Assembly (NCBI GenBank): GCA_020638575.1
Contig: JACKIH010000003.1
Span: forward strand, 3,707,001-3,771,000
Direction of reading: 5' to 3'
DNA from: Rhodospirillaceae bacterium
GTDB taxonomy: Bacteria > Pseudomonadota > Alphaproteobacteria > DSM-16000 > Inquilinaceae
DNA: 64,000 nt
The position numbers and the translations under genes are program-made. Positions 34,441-43,180 of this stretch are shown here, in pieces. Every line of letters starts with the position of its first letter. Position 1 is the first letter of the stretch. The notes beneath the pieces are model-generated. The model saw only the letters and a list, made by a program, of their open reading frames with translations. It was not told where the DNA came from and did no database searches.

Positions 34441-37110
34441 CTAATCCAGGCTCTTGCGCACGATCTCGTAGACGTCGGGCGACAGCGGCGAGGTGGCGAG
34501 GATGCGCTCCAGGGCCGTGCGCATCTGCGCCTGGCGGCCGGTGTCGTGGCGCCGCCAGCGCCCCAGCGGCGCCACCAGCCGGGCGGCCACCTGCGGGTTC
34601 AGCTTGTCCACCGCGATGATCTCGTCGGCCAGGAAGGCGTAGCCGCCGCCGTCGGCACCGTGGAAGCGCAGCGGATTGCCGTAGGCGAACGACCCCACCA
34701 GCGCGCGCAAGCGGTTGGGCACCCGGCGGGTGAACAGCGGGTGGGCCGTCAGCTCCAGCACCCGCTCCAGCGCATCGGGCAACCGGCTGGTGGCTTGCAG
34801 GCGGAACCACTTGTCGACCACCAGCGGGTAGTCCTTCCAGTCCGCCAGGAAAGCCGCCAGGGCCTCCTCCCGCGCCGGGCCGGCATGGTTGTTCAGCACC
34901 GCCAGGGCGGCCAGCCGCTCGGTCATGTCCTTAGCCGAGGCTGCCTGGGCCTCGGCCAATGCGAGGCCACGCCCGTCCGGCGCATGGGCGAGCAGGGAGA
35001 GGCAGACACCCCGCAGTGCCCGCCGCGCCATGGCATCGGGATCGCTGCGGAACGGCCCACTGTCGGCCAGCGCCTCGTAGGTTTGCGTCAGCGGCTCGGC
35101 GAGGGCCGCGGCCACGGCCGATTTCACTGCCTGGCGGGCGGCGTCGATCGCCTCCATGTCCACCTGCACCATCTCGTCCGCCACCTCGTCGATGGAGGGC
35201 AGGGTCAGGGCTTCGGCGATCAGGGCGGTGTCGAGGCGAGGGTCGGCCAGCGTGCTGGCGAAGGCATCCACAAAAGCGGGGTCGACGTCCAGGGGCTCGC
35301 CCGCCCGGTGGGCGCGCACCAGGTCCAGCAGCACGCGCGTGGCGAGCTGGCGGCCGGCGTCCCAGCGGCCGAAGGGATCGCCGTCGCGGGCGAACAGGAA
35401 CTTCAGCCGGTCGGTCGGCGGTGGCTTCAACCTTACCGGGGCGGAAAAGCCGCGCAGCAGCGAGGGCACCGGGCGGTCGGCCAGGCCCTCGAACACGAAG
35501 GTCTGGCGCGCCTGGCGCAGGTGCAGCAGCCACCCTTCGGCGGTGGGTACCCCGTCGCCGTCCGCCAGCCGGGCCGGCAGGTCCACACCGTCGGGGCCGA
35601 CCAGGCCCGTCACCACCGGGATGTGCAGCGGCTGCTTGTCCGGCTGGCCCGGCGTCGGCGGCGTGCGCTGGGAAAGCGTGAGGGTGTAGCGCCCGGTCTC
35701 GCCATCGTAGCGGTCGGCGGCCGTCAGTTGCGGCGTGCCCGCCTGGCTGTACCAGGTGCGGAACTGGCCGAGGTCGGCCTGGCCGGCATCCTCCATGGCA
35801 GCGACGAAATCCTCGCAGGTCACCGCCTGTCCGTCGTGGCGCTGGAAGTAGAGGTCCATGCCGCGGCGGAACCCCTCCGCCCCCAACAGGCGGTGCATCA
35901 TGCGGATCACTTCCGCCCCCTTCTCGTACACGGTGGGGGTATAGAAGTTGTTGATCTCGATATAACTTTCCGGACGCACCGGGTGCGCCATGGGGCCGGC
36001 ATCCTCCGGGAACTGGGAGACGCGCAGCCGCCGCACATCCTGGATGCGCTTCACCGCGGCGGAGCCGTGGTCGGCGGAGAATTCCTGGTCGCGGAAGACC
36101 GTCAGGCCCTCCTTCAGCGAAAGCTGGAACCAGTCGCGGCAGGTCACCCGGTTGCCGGTCCAGTTGTGGAAGTATTCGTGGGCGACCACGCTTTCGATGC
36201 GCTGGAAGTCGCCGTCCGTCGCCGTTTCCGGCTTGGCCAGCAGCAGCGCGCTGTTGAAGATGTTGAGACCCTTGTTCTCCATCGCCCCCATGTTGAAGTC
36301 CGACACGGCGACGACGTTGAATACGTCCAGATCGTATTCCAGGCCGAACACCTGTTCGTCCCAGGCCATCGCCCGCTTCAGCGAGGCCATGGCGTGGCCG
36401 CACTGGTCGAGGTCCGGCCGGCGCACCCAGATGTTGAGGTCGACGGGGCGGCCCGACCGGGTGGTGAAGCGGTCCGGCACGGCGTGCAGGTCGCCTGCCA
36501 CCAGGGCGAACAGGTAGCTAGGCTTGGGCCAGGGATCGTGCCACTTGGCCCAGTGGCGCTCGCCCAGGCTCTCGCCGTGGTCCACCGGGTTGCCGTTGGC
36601 CAGCAGCACGGGAAATTCGGTGCGGTCGGCCACCAGGGTCACGGTGTAGCGGCTCAGCACGTCCGGCCGGTCGGGGAAATAGGTGATGCGCCGGAAGCCT
36701 TCGGCTTCGCACTGGGTGCACAGCATGCCGCCGGAGAGGTAGAGGCCGCTCAGCGCGGTATTGGCCTCCGGGTTCACGCGCGCCACGGTGTCCAGCGTGA
36801 AGCGGTCGGGCGGGGAGAGTATGCGCAGGCCCTTGGCTTCCACCGTGTAGCGGTCGTCCGCCAGCGGCGCGCCGTCGAGCGCGATCGCCTCCAGCACCAG
36901 CCCGTCGCCGTCCAGGACCAGGTCGCAATCCGCGTCGGCATCGGCTTTGCGGGCGAAGCCGATGCGGGCGGTCACCTTGGTGTCGGTGGGGTGGAGATCG
37001 AAGATCAGGTCGATCTCGTCCACCTCCCAGGGGAAGGGCGTGTAATCGGCAAGCCGCACCGGCTGGGGAGGGGCGGGGGTTTGAAGGTCTGGCTGCGGAC
37101 GGTCGGACAT
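34441..37110 (-). CDS. pepN: Aminopeptidase N
   Basis: 889 residues, standard length for the bacterial M1 aminopeptidase PepN. Substrate-binding GAMENKGLN, zinc motif HEYFHNWTGNR (HExxH at 311-315) with the third ligand Glu in LKEGLTVFRDQEFSAD, and catalytic Tyr region FYTPTVYEKGAEVI are all present. It removes N-terminal residues from peptides in the cytoplasm. The C-terminal DUF3458 helical repeat is complete. ATG 37110 is used. It is followed in the same direction by the end of ppc upstream, 93 bases away, so a separate transcript is likely. Confidence 0.96.
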   Translation of the reverse strand: MSDRPQPDLQTPAPPQPVRLADYTPFPWEVDEIDLIFDLHPTDTKVTARIGFARKADADADCDLVLDGDGLVLEAIALDGAPLADDRYTVEAKGLRILSPPDRFTLDTVARVNPEANTALSGLYLSGGMLCTQCEAEGFRRITYFPDRPDVLSRYTVTLVADRTEFPVLLANGNPVDHGESLGERHWAKWHDPWPKPSYLFALVAGDLHAVPDRFTTRSGRPVDLNIWVRRPDLDQCGHAMASLKRAMAWDEQVFGLEYDLDVFNVVAVSDFNMGAMENKGLNIFNSALLLAKPETATDGDFQRIESVVAHEYFHNWTGNRVTCRDWFQLSLKEGLTVFRDQEFSADHGSAAVKRIQDVRRLRVSQFPEDAGPMAHPVRPESYIEINNFYTPTVYEKGAEVIRMMHRLLGAEGFRRGMDLYFQRHDGQAVTCEDFVAAMEDAGQADLGQFRTWYSQAGTPQLTAADRYDGETGRYTLTLSQRTPPTPGQPDKQPLHIPVVTGLVGPDGVDLPARLADGDGVPTAEGWLLHLRQARQTFVFEGLADRPVPSLLRGFSAPVRLKPPPTDRLKFLFARDGDPFGRWDAGRQLATRVLLDLVRAHRAGEPLDVDPAFVDAFASTLADPRLDTALIAEALTLPSIDEVADEMVQVDMEAIDAARQAVKSAVAAALAEPLTQTYEALADSGPFRSDPDAMARRALRGVCLSLLAHAPDGRGLALAEAQAASAKDMTERLAALAVLNNHAGPAREEALAAFLADWKDYPLVVDKWFRLQATSRLPDALERVLELTAHPLFTRRVPNRLRALVGSFAYGNPLRFHGADGGGYAFLADEIIAVDKLNPQVAARLVAPLGRWRRHDTGRQAQMRTALERILATSPLSPDVYEIVRKSLD

Positions 37111-37203
37111 TGCAGGCCGCGCTGGGTTCGGGGAACGTGAAACCGTATTAAACGATCGCGGTGCCGAGCGGTATCGCCGGCGCGCCCCCTCCCGTCCGCC
37201 CGG

Positions 37204-40200
37204 CTATCCGAAGAACCCGTGGCGGTGCGCCACCGCGGTGGAGATGCGCTGGCACAGCCGGTGATAGGCGGCGAGCGGCCGGAACAGCAGGTCGTTCTCC
37301 AGCCGGTAGCTTTGGGCATCGTCGGGCCGATAGTCCGCCGGCTCGCCGAAATCCTCAACCCGGATGCGGTCGCCGTCCTGCGGGAAGATCTCCTCCAGGA
37401 GCGTCACCACCGACGGCACGTCCAGGTGGAACAACCGGTCCACGAGCTGGCGGCGGGTGACGGCATGGCGGCTGGAGAAGTCCGGGATCTGCACCGCCAG
37501 CACGTAGATCTGCTGGATGATGGCAAGCCGCATGGCATGCAGCACCAGCAGCGTGCGCCGGCTACGCTCGGAAATCAGGCCGGCGCACCCAAGGCTGCGC
37601 GGCGCTTCGCCGAGATCCTCCAACGCCCGGTCAAGCTCCGTGAAGTCCTGGAAGAGGCGCAGGAAGACGCGGCGCTGGCGTTCGTGCAGGTCGGTGCGCA
37701 GATGGCGCGCGATGGTCAACAGGCGTTCGCTGTCCTCGTGCGGCTCGGCGGCGGTGCGGCGCACCCACCAGGCCGGATCGGTGACGGTGATGTAGGCTTC
37801 CATCACCTGCGGGTCGCTGACCGCCACGGCGAACTCGCCGATGCCCATGACCCGGCGGAAGCGCTCGGAGGTGTCGTAGAGCATGCGGAAGCGCTCGGGG
37901 TCCTTGTCCACCGCCGCCCCCAGCCCGCCCAGGCTGTTGGCCAGCAGGCCGAGCTGCATGAGAATGGCGTTGTGCGGAATGGCGCGGATCTGGCTGGCGT
38001 GGGCGGCGTCGGCCTCCGCCGGTTCCTCGTGCTGGCGCTTGAGCGCCCGGCTGCCCGAGGGGAACAGCAGGTTGGCCCCGAAGGTGGTCAGCAGCACGCC
38101 GTAGTTGGGATCGTCCACCAGGTCGTCCTGGAAGCCCTTCACGGTGGTGAAGAACTCCCGGATATAGGCGCGTTCGGCGTAGAACGGATCGTCGGATGCC
38201 GGCACCGGCGCGCCCGGCTGGGCATGCTCCAGCACCCGCGTCAGCACGGCCAGGGCGGTCGCGGGGTTGAGAAACGGCACATAGCCGTCGCCGCCCTGGA
38301 AGCTCACCTCCTGCTTCACCCGCACGCCGAAGCGGGCTGCGGCAGCGCGGAAGGCGGCCGGATCGGTGTAGGCGAGGCGCGCGGCGAAACTGCCGGGATG
38401 GGCGCCGCGGCCGATGGATTCGCCGTGGGTGTCGAACACCACCAGTTCCACATGGGCCATGCCGTGATCGGCCAGCGCACGGACGATGCGGAAGCGCAGG
38501 CGCTCGATGGAGGCGGCGGCCGCCGTCTGGCCCAGATAGCGCCCGGCATCGGAATACCCGGTCTGGATGCACAGGCGGCCGCGGGCTTCCAGGTAGGCGC
38601 GATAGTGCGGACTTTCCAGAAGCTGCTCGATCACCCGGCTGCCGGCTTCCAGCGCGCGTTCGGTCTCGAACAGGGGCGAGATGTCGATCTGGTCGGCCAC
38701 CCCGAACAGGCGCGCGAAGTAGAGGGCCGTGAGCGGCGTGAAGGCGCTTTCGCATTCGGCGATGAGGAAGCGCAGCGGCGCCGTGCTGTCGCTGTACTTC
38801 AGCATCTGCGCCAGCACCATGAAGAGCTGCTTGGTCGACGTGCGCTCGGCGATCAGCGAGCCGAAATTGATGGTGACCGGCTGCACCCCGTCGAGCAGCG
38901 CTTCCACCCGGTCCAGATAGCTGCGGCGGAAGCGCGGGTCGTTGACGTCGGAAACCAGCTCCACCTGCTTGCGGATGGCGTTGTGCACCTGGGTGGCGTT
39001 GATGCGCACATGGGTATGGGCGAGGCCGAGGCCGTAGTTGCGCAGCTCCGCGCGCAGGATGCAGAGCCGGGCTGCGACGTCGTGGCGTTCGGGCGCCAGC
39101 CGGTCGAGCACCCGGTCCACCAGCTCCACCAGCCCGTCCACATGGGTGATGCGCCGCGCGCGCCCCTCGAACACGCGCCGCGAGATCTGGCGGATGCGCT
39201 CCACGAAACCGGGATCACCGGGATCGCAGGCGCCGAACGCGGCCACCTCGTCCTCAAGCTGGGCGATGGCGAAGGCGATGCGGGTGTCCATCAGCTCCAG
39301 CGGTTCCGTCAGGCTGGGGTCGCCGCTCAACTCCGCCTGGATGGGGCGCAGGGCCGCCAGGTGGCCGCGCAGGTGATAGACCTGGAGGATGAGGCGGTTC
39401 ACCAGGGTGTCGGTCCAGCGGATGTCCGAGCGCCCGTCCAGGTCGTAGCCCACCCAGCTCGCCGCGGTGATGAGGCGCGGCGTCAACTCGCGCCAGCGGT
39501 CCGGCCAGCGCTGCCGGGCGACCCCGAGCGCGATGCGGTAGACCTCGCGTAGCGCTTCCTGCAGCGTCCGCAGCGCTTCCATGGACAGCGCATGCTCGCG
39601 CATCAGCGAGATGTCGGGATCGCTGCGGTGCTCGGTGCGGCTCGCCCGCTGCACGATGGCCACGCCGTCGCCATCGCTGAGCGGCTGGCCGTCGTCGCGC
39701 CGGCCGGCGGCGATGGCGGCCAGATCGGCCATCATGGCGCTGTGCAGGTTGAAGGTGGGGTGCGCGGTGAACACCACGCCGAACACCTCGCGCCCCAGCT
39801 CCTTGGCGAAGGCATCGAAGTCGCCGGCCCGTTCGGCCAGCCCGTCGAACAGCTCCTCCAGCCGTGCCCTGTTGGCATCGGGGTCGGTCTCCCCGAGATA
39901 GCGCGACAGCCGGCCGGCGCGTTCCAGGAAGCCTTCGGCGGAGACGTACTGGATCACCTGTTCCAGCCCGCCCGGCGTCAGGCTGCCGTCGGCCAGACCG
40001 CGGGCGATGCGCCGGCCCAGCGCCAGCACCGGGTTGGTCAGCGGGTCGTCGCGCCCGGCGTGGCGCAGTTCGCCCAGTTCGCCAAGCCATTGATCGAGCA
40101 GGCCCGCGGCATCCACCGGCGGATCGCCGCCGAACACGGCGGCATCGGGGATGAAGGCACCTTGGTCGTGCGACAGCGCGGCACTCGTGGGGGCGCTTTG

Positions 40201-40212
40201 ATCCGGGGGCAT
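37204..40212 (-). CDS. ppc: Divergent phosphoenolpyruvate carboxylase
   Basis: 1002 residues of the PEP carboxylase family, longer and more divergent than the usual enzyme. Family landmarks: VVFTAHPTFNLH (catalytic His near 151), ITAASWVGYDLDGRSDI, ECESAFTPLTALYFARLFGV, GYSDAGRYLGQTAAAASIER and FDTHGESIGRGAHPG. In canonical enzymes these last two read GYSDSGKDAG and FHGRGGTVGRGGGP; the catalytic Lys is Arg here and the first Arg of the HGRGG loop is lost, while the His and the GRG Arg remain. Activity (PEP plus bicarbonate to oxaloacetate) may be altered. ATG 40212 was chosen; the open frame extends farther but without similarity. It is divergent from the TRAP receptor. Confidence 0.8.
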   Translation of the reverse strand: MPPDQSAPTSAALSHDQGAFIPDAAVFGGDPPVDAAGLLDQWLGELGELRHAGRDDPLTNPVLALGRRIARGLADGSLTPGGLEQVIQYVSAEGFLERAGRLSRYLGETDPDANRARLEELFDGLAERAGDFDAFAKELGREVFGVVFTAHPTFNLHSAMMADLAAIAAGRRDDGQPLSDGDGVAIVQRASRTEHRSDPDISLMREHALSMEALRTLQEALREVYRIALGVARQRWPDRWRELTPRLITAASWVGYDLDGRSDIRWTDTLVNRLILQVYHLRGHLAALRPIQAELSGDPSLTEPLELMDTRIAFAIAQLEDEVAAFGACDPGDPGFVERIRQISRRVFEGRARRITHVDGLVELVDRVLDRLAPERHDVAARLCILRAELRNYGLGLAHTHVRINATQVHNAIRKQVELVSDVNDPRFRRSYLDRVEALLDGVQPVTINFGSLIAERTSTKQLFMVLAQMLKYSDSTAPLRFLIAECESAFTPLTALYFARLFGVADQIDISPLFETERALEAGSRVIEQLLESPHYRAYLEARGRLCIQTGYSDAGRYLGQTAAAASIERLRFRIVRALADHGMAHVELVVFDTHGESIGRGAHPGSFAARLAYTDPAAFRAAAARFGVRVKQEVSFQGGDGYVPFLNPATALAVLTRVLEHAQPGAPVPASDDPFYAERAYIREFFTTVKGFQDDLVDDPNYGVLLTTFGANLLFPSGSRALKRQHEEPAEADAAHASQIRAIPHNAILMQLGLLANSLGGLGAAVDKDPERFRMLYDTSERFRRVMGIGEFAVAVSDPQVMEAYITVTDPAWWVRRTAAEPHEDSERLLTIARHLRTDLHERQRRVFLRLFQDFTELDRALEDLGEAPRSLGCAGLISERSRRTLLVLHAMRLAIIQQIYVLAVQIPDFSSRHAVTRRQLVDRLFHLDVPSVVTLLEEIFPQDGDRIRVEDFGEPADYRPDDAQSYRLENDLLFRPLAAYHRLCQRISTAVAHRHGFFG

Positions 40213-40390
40213 GGCGGCTGTGTCCCTGGCAGGTAGGCGGCACCACGATGGATGCAGTGCGGTGCGGTCAAAGATGTTCGCTCTCGAAGGGAAGTCAACA
40301 GTCGGTTCAGCGTGTTCTGTCTGTCCGCGCCGCTGTGCTTGCGCTAAGAACTCGCACACCGAACACAAACCGTCCCAGGGAGGAAGTGCC

Positions 40391-41476
40391 ATGAAGCGCC
40401 GTCAATTCTTGTATGGGGCCGCCGGTGGCGCGGCGGCGTCGACGCTCGCGGCCCCGGCCATCGCGCAGGATCGCTACGAATGGACCATGGTGATGCCGTG
40501 GCCGGCCAACGCGCCGGGCGTCGGCGTCAATGCGGTGCGGCTGGCCGAACACATCACCGAGATGTCCGATGGCCGCCTGACCATCACCCCCTACGGGGCG
40601 GGCGAACTGGTGCCGCCGTTCGAGTGCTTCGACGCCGTGCAGTCGGGCAGTGCCGACTGCTTCCACGGCACGCCCTACTACTGGGTGAACAAATCCCAGG
40701 CGTTCCACCTGTTCGCCGGCGTGCCCTTCGGCTTCGGCGCGGTGGACCTGACCGGCTGGCTCTATTTCGGTGGCGGCTACGAGCTGTGGGACGAAGCCTA
40801 CGGCGCCTTCGGCATCAAGCCGTTCTACGTGGGCTCCAGCGGCACCCAGGCGGGCGGCTGGTTCCGCCAGGAGGTCAACTCGCTGGACGATCTGCGCGGC
40901 CTGCGCATCCGCTACGCGGGTTTGGGTGGCGAGGTGATGCGCCGGCTGGGGGCCGCGGTGGTGCTGACGCCGCCGGGCGAGATCTTCGCCGCCATGCAGT
41001 CCGGCAACGTGGACGCTGCGGAATGGGTGGCGCCGTGGAACGACATGGCATTCGGCCTGCACCAGGTGGCGAGCTACTACTACCTGCCGGCGTTCCATGA
41101 GCCCGGCCCGTCGCTGGAGCTGTCGATCAATATCGACCGCTGGAACGAGTTGCCGGACGACCTGAAGGCGATCGTGCGGCATGCCTGCGGCTCGTCGGGC
41201 ACGGAATCGCTGGCCGACTTCCAATACCACAACGTGGAAGCGCTGGGCCCGCTGGTGGAAGAGCACGGCGTGCAGATCCGCCGCTTCCCCGACGAGGTGA
41301 TCGCCGAGATCGGCCGCGTCAGCCTGGAGCTGATGCAGGAACTGGCCGAAACCGACGCGGAATTCGGCCATGTGTGGGAGTCCTACTACGCCCACCTGCT
41401 GAAGGCGGCACGCTACGACCAGCTCATGGAAGGTGCGATGATCGAACAGCGCGCCTCGGTGCTGCTGGGCCAGTAG
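40391..41476 (+). CDS. TRAP transporter DctP-type receptor with Tat signal (TakP-like)
   Basis: 361 residues. A twin-arginine signal KRRQFLYGAAGGAAAS leads to cleavage near AIAQD, then the DctP fold: WTMVMPWPANAPGVG, ADCFHGTPYYWVNKSQAFHL, VPFGFGAVD and AAEWVAPWNDM. The Tyr-Tyr-Trp segment and the GNVDAAEWVAP binding-site Glu/Trp resemble the 2-oxo acid or lactate receptors (TakP type). Ribosome site GGGAGGAAG. No dctQ or dctM is beside it in this window, so its membrane partner is elsewhere or beyond reach. The 178-base divergent gap to ppc holds its promoter. Confidence 0.88.
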   Translation: MKRRQFLYGAAGGAAASTLAAPAIAQDRYEWTMVMPWPANAPGVGVNAVRLAEHITEMSDGRLTITPYGAGELVPPFECFDAVQSGSADCFHGTPYYWVNKSQAFHLFAGVPFGFGAVDLTGWLYFGGGYELWDEAYGAFGIKPFYVGSSGTQAGGWFRQEVNSLDDLRGLRIRYAGLGGEVMRRLGAAVVLTPPGEIFAAMQSGNVDAAEWVAPWNDMAFGLHQVASYYYLPAFHEPGPSLELSINIDRWNELPDDLKAIVRHACGSSGTESLADFQYHNVEALGPLVEEHGVQIRRFPDEVIAEIGRVSLELMQELAETDAEFGHVWESYYAHLLKAARYDQLMEGAMIEQRASVLLGQ

Positions 41477-41501
41477 CCGGACGACGGAGCGGCGGCTGGT
41501 C

Positions 41502-42233
41502 TTAGGGCCAGCCGCCGGCCACCGGCATCACATGGCCGGTGATGAAACTGGCGGCGGGCGAGGCCAGGAAGGCGATCGCTGCCCCCACCTCGTCGGGCTT
41601 GCCGAGCCGGCGCAGCGTCACCCCGCCGGTCATCTTGGCCACCGCGGCCGCATCGGCCAGCAGGTCTGGCGGGAAGTAGGTGGGGCTTTCGACGTAATTG
41701 GGCGCCACGGCGTTGACGCGAATACCATCTCGCGCCAGTTCCCGCGCCCACGAGATCACCAGCCCGTTCTGGGCGGCGCGCGCGGCCACATAGGGTGCGT
41801 AGTTGGCAAGGCCGCGCAGCGGCGCGGCGGAGGTGACCAGCACGATGGCGGCCGGCGTCGCGGCCGCCCGCAGGCTGGGCAGTGCCGCCTGGACCAATGC
41901 CACCGCCTCCACCACCAGGGCCTCGCAGGCCGCGCGCACATCCTCCAGCCGAGTCTCGGCCAGCGGTGCGCGCAGGGCCGGGTACGCCTGGTTGCCGACG
42001 ACGACGGACAGCCCGCCCAGCCGTTCGGCCGCTTCGGCCACCATGTCGGCGGCATCCTGGGCGGCCAGCGCCAGCAGCCCCGGCTCTTCGGCCTGAAAGG
42101 CGGCGCGCGCAGCAGCGTCGCTGAAGCTGGCATCCTGGCAGGCGACGGCCACGCCGTCGGCAGCGAGCGCGCGGGCCGCGGCCAGACCGACGAAATGGCG
42201 AACCTGGGTGACGAGGGCTGCGGGCTGGGCCAT
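41502..42233 (-). CDS. Halohydrin dehalogenase-like SDR protein
   Basis: 243 residues of short-chain dehydrogenase fold, but with two changes that mark halohydrin dehalogenases (HheA-G). The cofactor motif TGxxxGxG is replaced by VTQVRHFVG, and the catalytic triad is Ser135-Tyr148-Arg152 (TSAAPLRGLANY, then YVAAR) instead of Ser-Tyr-Lys. The spacing of 13 and 17 residues equals that of HheC (Ser132, Tyr145, Arg149). The segments VACQDASF and APNYVESPTYFPPD also parallel HheC. These enzymes convert vicinal haloalcohols to epoxides and accept azide or cyanide in reverse. A few SDRs of other function also carry YxxxR, so activity is not proven. It is convergent with the TRAP receptor gene. Confidence 0.8.
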   Translation of the reverse strand: MAQPAALVTQVRHFVGLAAARALAADGVAVACQDASFSDAAARAAFQAEEPGLLALAAQDAADMVAEAAERLGGLSVVVGNQAYPALRAPLAETRLEDVRAACEALVVEAVALVQAALPSLRAAATPAAIVLVTSAAPLRGLANYAPYVAARAAQNGLVISWARELARDGIRVNAVAPNYVESPTYFPPDLLADAAAVAKMTGGVTLRRLGKPDEVGAAIAFLASPAASFITGHVMPVAGGWP

Positions 42234-42334
42234 GGGGATCTCGGGTTGGTCGGCGGAGGGCGGGCGACGGGGCCCACCCTACCGCGAACGGCGGGCAGGT
42301 GGCAGGGGGTGCGGTGCTGCGGGCGCCTCCCGCA

Positions 42335-42391
42335 GGTCGCGCCTCAGGCCGTGCCTCAGGTCGTGCCTCAGGTCGTGCCTCAGGTCGTGCC
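42335..42391 (-). repeat. 12-bp tandem repeat carrying repeated stop codons
   Basis: Plus-strand unit GGTCGTGCCTCA, 4.75 copies (starts at 42335, 42347, 42359, 42371, 42383; first two have one changed base each). On the minus strand every unit holds an in-frame TGA, and the stop of the CHAP-like gene (42380-42382) is the first of them. So the end of the gene has been copied downstream at least three times. Confidence 0.95.
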
Positions 42392-43012
42392 GACCTTGCC
42401 GTACTTGCGCGGGATCTCGCAGGCCGAATTCACCTCGGTATAGAGGTCGCAATAGTTGGCGCCCGTGAGCTGCCGCTTGAGGCCGTCCTCATGGCCGTTG
42501 GGCCAGATATAGCTGTCGACGCCCGCAGCGTCGTAGGAGGCAAGGCACACCATGTCGCCCTGGTTGCCGCCGAGCATCAGCACCTGGCCATTCTCGCGAT
42601 AGACCAGAAAGCCGACATGGCCGCGCGACAGCACGGTGATGGCGCCGGGCACCGGCACCGCACCGGAGATCGCCTTGCCGTTGGTCCATTTCTTCCACTT
42701 CTTGGCACCGAGATGGTCGACGCCCACCATGCCCGCCTGCTCGATGCACCAGTTCACGAAGGCCGAACACCAGGCGATCTCGTCGCCCTTCAGCCCCTTG
42801 TCGCCGATGCCTTTGCCCTTTTCTTCCACCGGAATGTAGAGATAGCTCTTCTTGCCGATCTCATTGGTCACCGATTCCAAGTATTTCAGGATGTCACTGT
42901 TGGTCTTGGAGCGGCCGGTGCCGCGAATTTCCTTCACGTTCTTGCGCGCCTCTTCCCAGGCGACCTTCATCCAGGGCGCGTCTTCAAACAGCGTTGACAG
43001 GCCGCCGGCCAT
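42380..43012 (-). CDS. TIGR02594 family CHAP-like peptidase/amidase
   Basis: 210 residues matching the TIGR02594 family of small cysteine peptidases: DEIAWCSAFVNWCIEQAGM carries the likely nucleophile Cys, and ITVLSRGHVGFLVY the His, followed by VLMLGGNQGDMVCL. Members are peptidoglycan amidase-like and often phage or T6SS-effector related. There is no signal peptide, so the protein is cytoplasmic or exported by another route. ATG 43012 has GGGGGAGG 5 bases ahead. The Trp-rich N-terminus APWMKVAWEEARKNVKEIRG is typical. No immunity gene is evident next to it. Confidence 0.85.
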   Translation of the reverse strand: MAGGLSTLFEDAPWMKVAWEEARKNVKEIRGTGRSKTNSDILKYLESVTNEIGKKSYLYIPVEEKGKGIGDKGLKGDEIAWCSAFVNWCIEQAGMVGVDHLGAKKWKKWTNGKAISGAVPVPGAITVLSRGHVGFLVYRENGQVLMLGGNQGDMVCLASYDAAGVDSYIWPNGHEDGLKRQLTGANYCDLYTEVNSACEIPRKYGKVGTT

Positions 43013-43180
43013 CGTTGCCTCCCCCATGCTGACGCGGCAGGCGCAGCGGTCAGGTGTCCGCGCTGCGATCCTGCGCTGGCTAAACGGTGGGCTTGACCAT
43101 TCCATGGTGGAGGGTGCTGCGGGAACGTCCCCGGCGCGAATGCCGCATGGGGCGGATCGCCGCAAGGGGAGGATGTGGAG

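Noticed and set aside
41502..42233. Ordinary 3-oxoacyl reductase-type SDR
   Set aside because: YxxxK is replaced by YxxxR and the glycine-rich NAD motif is gone, so a normal NAD(P)-dependent reductase is unlikely.
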